Part shown: in pieces, positions 6,369-13,108 of the stretch | Layout of the letters: the number at the start of each line of letters is the position of its first letter | Numbering within the stretch: position 1 is the stretch's first letter | Source: Coriobacteriia bacterium | Lineage (GTDB): Bacteria > Actinomycetota > Coriobacteriia > Coriobacteriales > QAMH01 | Assembly: GCA_900758075.1 (NCBI GenBank) | Contig: CAAEQF010000159.1 | Span: 1-13,108, forward strand | Length of the DNA: 13,108 bases | Direction: 5' to 3' | Translations under genes and position numbers: made by a program | Notes under the pieces: model-generated | Seen by the model: only the letters and a program-made list of their open reading frames with translations | The model's database searches: none | Told to the model about the DNA's origin: nothing

Positions 6369-7721
6369 ATGACCGCACGCACCGTTCTGCTCGTCCGCCA
6401 CGCAAAAGCCAAGTCGAGAGACGAAGGCCTCGACGACCTGCAACGCCCGCTCACAAAAGCCGGCCGCAAGGCGCTGGAGGCAACGCTTGTGCCCGTCGCG
6501 AAGCTGGCGAAGGAGCTCGTGCGCGATGCGGCAGCGGACGCGCCAGAGGGCGTCGCCGCCGTTGCCGTATGGTCGAGCGAGGCCGTACGCGCCTGCGAGA
6601 CCGCTGAGCAGGTGACCAAAAGGCTCATGAAGAACGCCGAGCCGGAGCTGCGGTCATGCCTGACCGAGCAGAACCTCGAGCGCTTTGCCGCAGACCTGGA
6701 CGCGAGCGATTCCCCGTTGGTCATCGCCGTCGGCCACAGCCCCTTCATGGAGCGAGCCCTGGCAGAACTGACCGGGTGCCAGCTGGCATTGGGGGTCGGC
6801 TCAATCGCCGCGGTACAGCTTCCCGCAGCCGAGCAGAGCTGGTCTCGGCAGTTCAGGGGCTCCACCAGCATCGCCGTCGCCCCCGAGAACCGTGCGCGCC
6901 TGCTGTGGCTGGTCGAGGGCATCCCCGCCCGTCCCTTCAAGGTTGCCTTGTCCGTTGAGGAGACGGTTGCCAAAGCGGCAAAGACAGTCGCAGAGCGTTT
7001 GCAGGGCTTTCTCGATGACCCCGACGACGTCGAGACGCTGCACAAGCTGCGTGTCTCGATCCGAACGCTCCGGAGCCTGGTAGGCTTCCTCGAGCCCTTC
7101 CTCGAGAAGAAGCAAGCCAAGGGGATGCAGCGCGAGCTCCGCGGAATCGTGTTGCAGACCTCCGACCTGCGGGAGTACGACGTGCTGCTCGAGCAGGTCG
7201 AGACGCTCGACACCGACGCCGGCGAGCTGTACAGCGCGATTTGCGAGCTGCGCGGGCAGGAACGCGACACGGTGCTCGAAGCGCTTTCCGGCAAGGAAAC
7301 CGCACGGGCGCTTGCCGCCGTGCGCAAGGGAGCAGAGCACTTTCCATGGAAAGAGCGCGTCGAGCGCACGGGGCTTGCGCCCGAATGTCTTGCCGCGCGT
7401 TTTGACGAGCTTGCAGACGGCGTCACCGCGGGACTGGCGACGCTCGACTATACCGACGAGGAGGCAGTCCACACGCTGCGCAAAGACGCCAAGCGGGTAC
7501 GCTACGTCGCCGAGAACTTCGGTGCGCTCATGTCGCCTTCGGTCGCAGAGCGCGCGCACGAGATGACCGCGGTACAAGACCAGCTCGGGACGCTGTGCGA
7601 TGCGCGCGTGAACGTCCAGCTCATCTGCGGTTTTCCCGCAGCGGGGCTTTCCCCCGAAGCGCACCGCGGCCTTGGCTCGCTTCTCGAGAAGAACATGTCC
7701 TTCCTCGACTCTGCCCTCTGA
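6369..7721 (+). CDS. SixA-type phosphohistidine phosphatase fused to a CHAD domain
   Basis: The protein has 450 residues. Residues about 1-165 are a histidine-phosphatase domain: the RHAK motif (10-13) with catalytic H11, the LTKAGRKA segment, and the second histidine in VGHSPFM (H123), as in SixA, which dephosphorylates phosphohistidine. Residues about 190-450 are a CHAD domain, an alpha-helical domain that binds polyphosphate, with the paired helical motifs LHKLRVSIRTLRSLVGFLEP (H225) and VHTLRKDAKRVRYVAENF (H368) rich in conserved His, Lys and Arg. AAGGAG lies 6 bases before the ATG at 6369. It stands alone, with no CYTH or polyphosphate kinase gene beside it. A role linking histidine phosphate or polyphosphate is inference; the domain identities are secure. 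Confidence 0.9.
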   Translation: MTARTVLLVRHAKAKSRDEGLDDLQRPLTKAGRKALEATLVPVAKLAKELVRDAAADAPEGVAAVAVWSSEAVRACETAEQVTKRLMKNAEPELRSCLTEQNLERFAADLDASDSPLVIAVGHSPFMERALAELTGCQLALGVGSIAAVQLPAAEQSWSRQFRGSTSIAVAPENRARLLWLVEGIPARPFKVALSVEETVAKAAKTVAERLQGFLDDPDDVETLHKLRVSIRTLRSLVGFLEPFLEKKQAKGMQRELRGIVLQTSDLREYDVLLEQVETLDTDAGELYSAICELRGQERDTVLEALSGKETARALAAVRKGAEHFPWKERVERTGLAPECLAARFDELADGVTAGLATLDYTDEEAVHTLRKDAKRVRYVAENFGALMSPSVAERAHEMTAVQDQLGTLCDARVNVQLICGFPAAGLSPEAHRGLGSLLEKNMSFLDSAL

Positions 7722-7741
7722 ACGCCCCGTTTTTCCACGCT

Positions 7742-7800
7742 AAAATGACACGATACCCACGGTCCCTCGTTTCAAAACGAGCCGATACCCACGGCCCTCG
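7742..7800. repeat. Two copies (B and C) of the CGATACCCACGGYCC repeat, with a hairpin between
   Basis: Copy B core is at 7751-7765 (CGATACCCACGGTCC) and copy C at 7783-7797 (CGATACCCACGGCCC), 32 bases apart. Copy B is preceded by AAATGACA, matching the AAATGGCA that precedes copy A at 4412. Between the two cores CTCGTTT (7766-7772) and AAACGAG (7775-7781) make a perfect 7-bp inverted repeat with a 2-base loop. The element lies in the 102-base gap after the CHAD gene and ends 23 bases before the aldo/keto reductase ATG, inside its likely promoter or leader. Confidence 0.6.
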
Positions 7801-7823
7801 GACCACATACGACTGGAGAATGT

Positions 7824-8894
7824 ATGAAGACAATCACTTTGGGAACGACTGGCATTGTCACGCCGCAAAACGGATTTGGGGCGCTGCCGATCCAGCGCGT
7901 CTCGGATGGCGAGGCCGTCTCGCTCCTGCGCCAGGCATGGCATGGCGGCATGACGTTCTTCGACACCGCACGCGCCTACTCCGACAGCGAGCACAAGCTC
8001 GGCCTGGCCTTCGGGGATTGGGGCCACAATGACCCAGCGCTACCCCGCCGCGAGGACATCTTCATTGCGTCGAAGACCGGCGCCACCACACCTGACGCCT
8101 TCTGGTCTGACCTCGAGACCTCGCTTTCGAACCTGCGGACCGATTACCTCGATATCTACCAGTTCCACAATCCCGACGCCGTCTTCGAGCCCGGTGACGG
8201 CACCGGCATGTACGAGTGCATGCTCGCCGCAAAGGAGCAAGGCAAGATCCGCCATATCGGCATCACGGCACACAAAATCGCAAATGCCGAGAAAGCAGTT
8301 GCAACAGGGCTCTACGAGACCCTCCAATACCCCTTCAACTACCTGGCGATAGAGCGCGAAGTCGAGCTCGTGCGCGCGACGGAAGCGGCAAACATGGGCT
8401 TCATCGGCATGAAGGGCATGTCGGGTGGCCTCATCACCAACGCCAGCGCTGCGATGGCCTGGGATGCGCAATTCAACAACGTCGTGCCCATCTGGGGAAT
8501 CCAGCGCCAAAGAGAGCTCGACGAGTGGCTGTCGTTCATGGATGGCCCAACCGGTCAGGGCACGCCCACTCTCGACGACGGGATGCGTGCCTTCATCGAC
8601 GGGGAACGAGAAGAGCTCAAAGGCGACTTCTGCCGCAGCTGCGGGTATTGCATGCCCTGCCCGCAGGGGATACAGATCTCCCAATGCGCGCGCATGTCGC
8701 AGCTCCTGCGCCGCATGCCCTCGAAGAACTGGCTGACGCCGTACTGGCAAGATGAGATGGCCCGCATCACGACTTGCACCAACTGCCGCCAGTGTGCCTC
8801 GAAGTGCCCCTACGACTTGGACACCCCAGAGCTGCTCAAGCTCAACTATGCCGATTACCAGCGCGTCCTTTCGGGCGAGGTGTCCGTGGAGTAG
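7824..8894 (+). CDS. Aldo/keto reductase with C-terminal 2x[4Fe-4S] ferredoxin-like domain
   Basis: This 356-residue cytoplasmic oxidoreductase has an aldo/keto reductase barrel with the expected catalytic tetrad D47 (FFDTARAY), Y52, K84 (IASKTGA) and H115 (YQFHNPD). After about residue 265 a ferredoxin-like region follows: CRSCGYCMPCP (C270, C273, C276, C279, with C288 after) and CTNCRQCASKCP (C318, C321, C324, C328), enough for two iron-sulfur clusters. This is the architecture of the COG1453-type iron-sulfur aldo/keto reductases common in anaerobes; the substrate is unknown. GGAGA precedes the ATG by about five bases. Two copies of a short repeat lie just upstream. Its TAG abuts the TAG of the convergent Rrf2 remnant with no gap (TAGCTA). 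The gene appears intact. Confidence 0.93.
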   Translation: MKTITLGTTGIVTPQNGFGALPIQRVSDGEAVSLLRQAWHGGMTFFDTARAYSDSEHKLGLAFGDWGHNDPALPRREDIFIASKTGATTPDAFWSDLETSLSNLRTDYLDIYQFHNPDAVFEPGDGTGMYECMLAAKEQGKIRHIGITAHKIANAEKAVATGLYETLQYPFNYLAIEREVELVRATEAANMGFIGMKGMSGGLITNASAAMAWDAQFNNVVPIWGIQRQRELDEWLSFMDGPTGQGTPTLDDGMRAFIDGEREELKGDFCRSCGYCMPCPQGIQISQCARMSQLLRRMPSKNWLTPYWQDEMARITTCTNCRQCASKCPYDLDTPELLKLNYADYQRVLSGEVSVE

Positions 8895-9272
8895 CTACTC
8901 GCGAGACCCGTGGGCACCCTCGGCGTCTTGGGCCTTCATGCGCTCGCGAGTCTCATCGGCAATATCCTGCAGCGTCACCGAGGCGAGCCTGGCCTCCATC
9001 GCCTGGTCCGCCTCGTCGAGCTTTCCACCGAGCACGGCATGCACGTTCGCCCGACCGGGCACTGGATGTTCGGGTGCTCGTGGAAGCGGAACAGCTCGCC
9101 TTCGTCCTCGACTGCGCGAAACACGTCGAGAAGCGTGATGTCTGCTGGCGCCTTCGCAAGCGTCGCCCACGCTGTCTGCCAGCAGGTTCGAGGTGAACTT
9201 GCGCTCATCGCCCAGCACGGCAAGGCAGAGCAGGATATGAGAGGCCACGGGCAGCCTGGTCGAAAACTTCAC
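8895..9272 (-). pseudogene. Rrf2-family transcriptional regulator, internal deletion and two frameshifts
   Basis: A GTG at 9272, with GGGGAGGAGG 9 bases upstream, opens a 125-residue frame. Its first part (KFSTRLPVASHILLCLAVLG, then LLADSV) is the start of an Rrf2 winged-helix regulator. After about 9168 the expected recognition helix and wing are missing and the family sequence resumes in another frame (LAKAPADITLLDVFRAVEDE, then FRFHEHPN and CPVG). Near 9045-9060 it returns to the original frame (NVHAVLGGKLDEADQAMEAR, then LASVTLQDIADETRERM). The two shifts cancel, so the frame is open, but residues about 36-76 would be nonsense and the DNA-recognition helix is lost. It is probably not functional as a repressor. 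The gene ends back-to-back with the aldo/keto reductase gene. Confidence 0.8.
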
Positions 9273-9515
9273 AAGCGCGGACCTCCTCCCCGAATCGTCT
9301 TTTGGGAAGCGCAGCATACGGCACTTTCACCACCATGCGCTACGGGATAGAGGGGAAATGAGCGAGAGCGTGCAACGGATGCGTAACAGAGTCTCGACCG
9401 AAGTATGCAACGAATGCCATCTTCTCGTGCGTCGATGACTTCTTCGCCCCTCATTTGCATTTATTTCCGATGACTCATTGCGGTAATCCGGTCCTGCTGG
9501 TTCTATCCATAAGAA

Positions 9516-9527
9516 GAGAGTCGCCCT
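9516..9527 (+). repeat. Inverted repeat flanking the recombinase, left copy
   Basis: GAGAGTCGCCCT occurs here on the plus strand, 22 bases before the recombinase ATG, and again on the minus strand at 10512-10501. The match is exact over 12 bases and not clearly extended. The two copies enclose the whole recombinase gene, as expected for recombination sites of an invertible segment or for relics of one. Confidence 0.5.
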
Positions 9528-9549
9528 GAAAGCATTATCGAGGTGAACG

Positions 9550-10482
9550 ATGCTTAACGAATTTTCCGGCAACGACCTGTTCTGCAACTACTACAAGGAG
9601 TGGATTTCCGTATACAAGGAGAATGCAGTAAGACAAGTGACGCTCAACAAGTATTACCTTGCCCTCAATTGGATAGAAAGACTCGCGCCAGACATGAAGC
9701 TGTCGGAGCTCGACCGAATTTCCTACCAGAGGATTCTTAATGGATACGCGAAGGAGCACGAGCGGCAAACCACGATGGACTTCCACCACCTGCTAAAGGG
9801 CGCCGTGCTCGATGCAGTCGATGATGGGCTGGTACCTAGAGACCCAACAAGGAAAGCAATCGTCAAGGGAAAGCCACCGCGTCCGAAGAAGAATCGCTAT
9901 CTTAACCAGTTCGAGCTTCATCGATTGCTTGCAAGCCTCGATTTGGGGTCAGACATTAGCTGGGACTGGTTCATCCTATTGGTCGCAAAGACTGGATTGC
10001 GGTTTTCCGAGGCACTCGCAATCACTCCCTCAGACTTCGACTTCACCAGGCAGACACTGTCGGTGAACAAAACTTGGGACTACAAGAACGGTGGAGGTTT
10101 CGTGCCGACGAAGAACCGGTCTTCAATGAGGAAGGTCCAGATTGACTGGCAGCTGATAGTTCAGTTCTCCGTGCTGGTAAAGGATCGCCCGGAAGAATCC
10201 CCCGTATTCGTCAGAGAGAACGAGAAGGTCTACAACTCGACGGCAAACAATACCCTAGCCAGGCTATGCAAGAAATCAGGGGTGCCGGTAATCACGATAC
10301 ACGGACTGCGCCACACACACGCCTCTCTGCTGCTGTTTGCGGGGGTGTCAATAGCGAGCGTCGCAAAGCGACTCGGCCATGCCAGCATGAACACCACGGA
10401 GAAGACATATCTCCATATTATCCAAGAGCTGGAAAACAAGGACGTAGACCTGGTTATGCGCTCCCTCACCAGCCTCGTCTGA
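9550..10482 (+). CDS. Tyrosine recombinase/integrase
   Basis: The protein has 310 residues. An N-terminal SAM-like core-binding domain (about 8-100) is followed by the catalytic domain (about 115-300) with the full set of active-site residues: R151 (TGLRFSEAL), K188 (TKN), H251 and R254 (HGLRHTHAS), H277 (LGHASM) and nucleophile Y287 (TYLHI). There is no N-terminal Arm-binding zinc motif or long extension, so it is a short recombinase like those found inside type I restriction loci rather than a typical prophage integrase. GAGGTG precedes the ATG. It converges on a half-length hsdS 28 bases away and is enclosed by an exact 12-bp inverted repeat. This context suggests that it rearranges hsdS sequences. 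No excisionase or phage genes are nearby. Confidence 0.9.
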   Translation: MLNEFSGNDLFCNYYKEWISVYKENAVRQVTLNKYYLALNWIERLAPDMKLSELDRISYQRILNGYAKEHERQTTMDFHHLLKGAVLDAVDDGLVPRDPTRKAIVKGKPPRPKKNRYLNQFELHRLLASLDLGSDISWDWFILLVAKTGLRFSEALAITPSDFDFTRQTLSVNKTWDYKNGGGFVPTKNRSSMRKVQIDWQLIVQFSVLVKDRPEESPVFVRENEKVYNSTANNTLARLCKKSGVPVITIHGLRHTHASLLLFAGVSIASVAKRLGHASMNTTEKTYLHIIQELENKDVDLVMRSLTSLV

Positions 10483-10500
10483 ATGTAAGCGTAAGTCAAA

Positions 10501-10512
10501 AGGGCGACTCTC
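10501..10512 (-). repeat. Inverted repeat flanking the recombinase, right copy
   Basis: The minus-strand sequence GAGAGTCGCCCT is identical to the plus-strand copy at 9516-9527. It begins within the hsdS stop codon (CAG TGA GAG) and lies 18 bases past the recombinase stop, so this end of the enclosed segment coincides with the end of hsdS. Confidence 0.5.
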
Positions 10513-10966
10513 ACTGATGAAGGGTGATGAGGGAATCGAGGTCTTTCAAGAGTGAACCGATCCTGTACTGTTCATGCTTGTTGGGCAGTAACGTTTCAAC
10601 TTCTTTTAGCGTGCTTACCGCAAGACCAGGCTGTGCAGATTGGCCCGAATATTGCCCTAAATTCATACGGCTAAGGAGATACACCAGAAAGCCCGTATCG
10701 TTGCATTGGTTAGCCTGGACGGCAACAGCATGCTCTGTGAAATATGCTTTACCATCTGCGCAATTAACATTTCCGCAGAGCGCTCCTTGTCGACCGATTA
10801 GCGCATAGAAACCCTCGTGGTTATAGCGATTTGCATAGCCTCTCAGGCCGTTGCCGCCATAAACGGGATAATCTCCGTTTTCGGTTATTTCGGTTGCGGA
10901 AATAAACTCGCCACTTTGGAACTCGGAAGCCACTTCTCCCAACTTACGCTGTTCCCAAGCTATCAC
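10511..10966 (-). CDS. hsdS: Half-length type I restriction specificity subunit (one target-recognition domain)
   Basis: The frame from GTG 10966 to TGA 10511 gives 151 residues. It begins with AWEQRKLGE, the conserved boundary that opens a target-recognition domain in HsdS proteins, continues with YPVYGGNGLRGYANRY, GRQGALCGNVN, YFTEHAVAV and MNLGQYSGQSAQPGLAVSTL, all typical of one HsdS recognition domain, and ends in the helical spacer SLLKDLDSLITLHQ. A full HsdS has two such halves and about 400 residues, so this is half a protein, missing the usual leader before AWEQ and the helix after TLHQ. It starts one base after the hsdR stop. A start at 10996 inside hsdR is possible. It could be a functional half-subunit that dimerises, a silent cassette for recombination, or a remnant. 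Confidence 0.8.
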   Translation of the reverse strand: MIAWEQRKLGEVASEFQSGEFISATEITENGDYPVYGGNGLRGYANRYNHEGFYALIGRQGALCGNVNCADGKAYFTEHAVAVQANQCNDTGFLVYLLSRMNLGQYSGQSAQPGLAVSTLKEVETLLPNKHEQYRIGSLLKDLDSLITLHQ

Positions 10967-10967
10967 C

Positions 10968-13108
10968 CTAAATATCAAAACCGCCCTGAATAACAAACTC
11001 TCGTAGGAGTTTGTCCAACCGCATGTTCACTTTGAACGGCGGTATCGGCTTACCTTCCTTCCCAGCAAAGTAGTCTCGCGCCTTTCCGAGGTCCACCGTT
11101 TCCTTCAACGCATCGAAGCGCCCGTACTCGTTGATGTTGTCCTCGGTCACATGACGCGCCATGAGGTCACGCAGTTTCCCCTCGTCAACGCCGATAGCCG
11201 AAACCAACGCATTTACCTGGGAGTCCTTGCCCTGTTTCTGAAAATCGTTGATGTAGTCCATGAGCGTCTTGCCAGACATGATCTCCAGCTCTCCACGCTG
11301 TGCGGCATGGATGACGAGCTCGGCTGCTGCCTGCTGCTCTTGGGTAAGACTCGCAAAGGAGCTGTGCAGTAACTCAAGAGCCGTCTTGGCCTCTTCGCCC
11401 CCGTCAATCTTCTTGAGCCACTTGGCGAAGTTCTCGTTCATGTAGTCGGTGTCGATCCGCCCGGTGTCTATCTCCGTGAGGTAACCATCGATGTCGAACG
11501 GCACGTCATCCGACCCGTCGCCTGATTCCCGCTCGAAGAGCTCCTTGTAGCGCAGGGCGAGGACGAGGTACGCCTGCTGGTCGAGCGCCATCACGACCTC
11601 GGTTTCCTCCCCGCTATCGCGATGGAACTTGTAAGTAGATTTCCCCCAGGTGAACCCCTGCACCTTTGCTGCCTCGATGAGGTCGGAGAGCTGCTTGAAC
11701 AGCTTGGCGAACCTCGCGCATGCCGCATCCGAGTCGGGAAGCCTCTCGAAGTTCTTTACCCTATAGCCCTCGAACACGCCCCTGATATCCTCGAAGCACA
11801 TGTTGATGTGCTCCAGGTTGCTCTCGAGCTTGTCCACGAACAGGCCGAACGGACGGTCCCCCGAGTAGAGCCGCACGGCATCTTCCACGTTGCGTCGCAT
11901 CGTATTAGGCCTGCGGTAGTAGCGGATCACGCCGAAGGGCTTCTCATTGCCGGGGAAGACCCTGTTCGTGCGACTGAACGCCTGGATGAGACCTTCGTAC
12001 TCGAGCACCTTATCGAGGTAGAGCGTGTTGACCCACTTGGAGTCGAAGCCCGTAAGCATTTGGTTCACGACTATGAGGAGGTCGAGCTGCTCCTCGGGGT
12101 GGCGCTCGATTCCGACATAGGGCTTCTTGTGCGCTAGACGTGCGGCAACGTCCCGTTTGAAGGCGGCGTGCATGGGGATGGTGTAGTCCTTACCGGGGTA
12201 AAGCTTCGAGTAGCCCTCGAGAATCTCTACGAGACCCTCCCTCTTGAAGGTCGTGCCCGTGGGGTTGTCGGGGTTGTCGTTTCCGATGTTCGGGTCGAAG
12301 AGCGCTGTCACCTTGAGATGCGGGGCGCCATCTCGGAACATGCGATAGTACGTGATGGCCTCCGGTATGCTCGAGGTAGCGAGGATTGCATGGAACTTGC
12401 CGCCATGCGAGAGCGTCGTCCATCCCTCGACGACGTCCTCGAAGACCATCCTGAAGTGGTCGCAGGGGGTCCCGCCGATGCAGCCGTCGCCATCCGTGCC
12501 GCGGTACTGGCTCTCCGGCAGATAGTCCTCTATGCCCTTTGACCAGGTGCCGTCAGCCCCCCTGTGGCCGGCCATAGGAACCTGCGAAGGATCCATGAAC
12601 CTGAGGTACGTCTTGCGCTTCTTGGGGTCCGCGAGGGCATCGGACTCACTGTCCGCACGTGTCTTTTCAAGTGCCACCTCGCGCCGGATATCACGGTCCT
12701 TGTAGGTGCAGACCATGTAGGGATCGAAAGGCAACACGTTGCGATCGCGGATACCGTCGGCGATGCTGTAACGGTGCAATTCGTCTCCGAACACGTCGGT
12801 GGTAGTGTTCTGCTTCTTCTGGTTCTCGTCCTGGATGGGTGTCCCCGTAAAGCCGAACAGCATCGCCGTGGGAAACGTCTTTCTGATTGTCTGCATCATG
12901 TCACCGAAGGTGGAGCGGTGGCACTCGTCCACGATGAAGACAATGCGTTTTTCGCGTATACGCTCGAGGTCTCGTTCCGTGAGCCCACCGTCGTGATCGT
13001 GGATGTTGCTCATCTTTTGTATGGAGGTCACTATGAGCGTATCGGCGGAGACGTCACTCTTGAGCTTCGCCCTGAGCACGTTTGTGTCCTCGGTCGCCTG
13101 AACACTCA
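10968..13108 (-). CDS. hsdR: Type I restriction enzyme R subunit, C-terminal 713 residues (runs off right edge)
   Basis: HsdR is the translocating, DNA-cutting subunit of a type I restriction complex. In view are the superfamily 2 helicase motifs: VTSIQKM (Ia/Ib region), DECHRS (motif II, 12929-12912), FTGTPI (motif III), ATSSIPEAITYYR, then LLIVVNQMLTGFDSKWVNTL (motif V region) and LIQAFSRTNRVF (motif VI). These are followed by the long helical C-terminal region that binds the methylase core. The frame continues without interruption past 13079 to the right edge (VQATEDTN before VLRAK), so the nuclease domain and Walker A motif lie outside. The stop is TAG at 10968-10970. hsdS starts one base later, so the two are probably co-transcribed. 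No frameshift or stop is seen within it. Confidence 0.95.
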   Translation of the reverse strand, partial: SVQATEDTNVLRAKLKSDVSADTLIVTSIQKMSNIHDHDGGLTERDLERIREKRIVFIVDECHRSTFGDMMQTIRKTFPTAMLFGFTGTPIQDENQKKQNTTTDVFGDELHRYSIADGIRDRNVLPFDPYMVCTYKDRDIRREVALEKTRADSESDALADPKKRKTYLRFMDPSQVPMAGHRGADGTWSKGIEDYLPESQYRGTDGDGCIGGTPCDHFRMVFEDVVEGWTTLSHGGKFHAILATSSIPEAITYYRMFRDGAPHLKVTALFDPNIGNDNPDNPTGTTFKREGLVEILEGYSKLYPGKDYTIPMHAAFKRDVAARLAHKKPYVGIERHPEEQLDLLIVVNQMLTGFDSKWVNTLYLDKVLEYEGLIQAFSRTNRVFPGNEKPFGVIRYYRRPNTMRRNVEDAVRLYSGDRPFGLFVDKLESNLEHINMCFEDIRGVFEGYRVKNFERLPDSDAACARFAKLFKQLSDLIEAAKVQGFTWGKSTYKFHRDSGEETEVVMALDQQAYLVLALRYKELFERESGDGSDDVPFDIDGYLTEIDTGRIDTDYMNENFAKWLKKIDGGEEAKTALELLHSSFASLTQEQQAAAELVIHAAQRGELEIMSGKTLMDYINDFQKQGKDSQVNALVSAIGVDEGKLRDLMARHVTEDNINEYGRFDALKETVDLGKARDYFAGKEGKPIPPFKVNMRLDKLLREFVIQGGFDI

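Noticed and set aside
6236..7426. A 396-codon minus-strand frame opposite the SixA-CHAD gene
   Set aside because: Ser/Arg-rich with no motif. The plus-strand frame has clear catalytic motifs and a ribosome binding site.
7742..7800. A minimal CRISPR array (two cores 32 bases apart)
   Set aside because: Only two cores of 15 bases, a spacer made of a self-complementary hairpin, and a third copy 3.3 kb away; no cas genes.
10483..10510. A Rho-independent terminator between the convergent recombinase and hsdS genes
   Set aside because: The 28-base gap has no stable stem followed by a T-tract in either direction.
9516..10512. Prophage or integrative element with att direct repeats
   Set aside because: The flanking repeat is inverted, not direct, and no excisionase, phage or conjugation genes or tRNA target are visible.
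11622..12137. A 171-codon plus-strand frame opposite hsdR
   Set aside because: hsdR on the other strand has all helicase motifs in order; this frame is antisense shadow.

Overview
The window is about 13.1 kb of high-GC, coding-dense bacterial DNA with tight gene spacing. The surface proteins (secretion signal, repeat domains, C-terminal membrane anchor), the Rrf2 and GGDEF gene types and the codon use point to an actinobacterial, probably Coriobacteriia (gut-type), chromosome. That assignment is inference, because no rRNA or core marker gene lies inside the window.

Left part (1-2617, minus strand): a cell-surface locus. One gene encodes a secreted, repeat-containing, membrane-anchored protein, interrupted by an in-frame TAG at 1490-1492. 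A second, translationally coupled gene (ATGA overlap) starts at 704 and runs off the left edge; it is the N-terminus of a large secreted surface protein. After an AT-rich gap and a probable transporter remnant come alkA-like and ogt genes (3037-4351, minus), a two-gene alkylation-repair operon one base apart.

Middle part (4352-9272): a frameshifted GGDEF (diguanylate cyclase) gene, a UPF0114/YqhA-family membrane protein, an unidentified gene remnant, a SixA-type phosphohistidine phosphatase fused to a CHAD domain, an aldo/keto reductase with a C-terminal 2x[4Fe-4S] ferredoxin-like domain, and an Rrf2-family regulator ruined by an internal deletion plus compensating frameshifts. A short extragenic repeat with core CGATACCCACGGYCC occurs three times: once upstream of ogt, twice upstream of the aldo/keto reductase.

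Right part (9516-13108): the end of a type I restriction-modification locus. hsdR (minus, N-terminus outside the window) is followed after one base by a half-length hsdS carrying a single target-recognition domain. This converges on a tyrosine recombinase gene flanked by an exact 12-bp inverted repeat; the right copy overlaps the hsdS stop codon. The layout resembles recombinase-driven phase-variable hsdS loci. hsdM and any full-length hsdS are not in the window and would have to lie beyond the right edge.

A recurring theme is gene decay: at least four loci (surface protein, GGDEF, Rrf2, the 6033-6191 remnant) carry nonsense codons, frameshifts or deletions, and hsdS is truncated.
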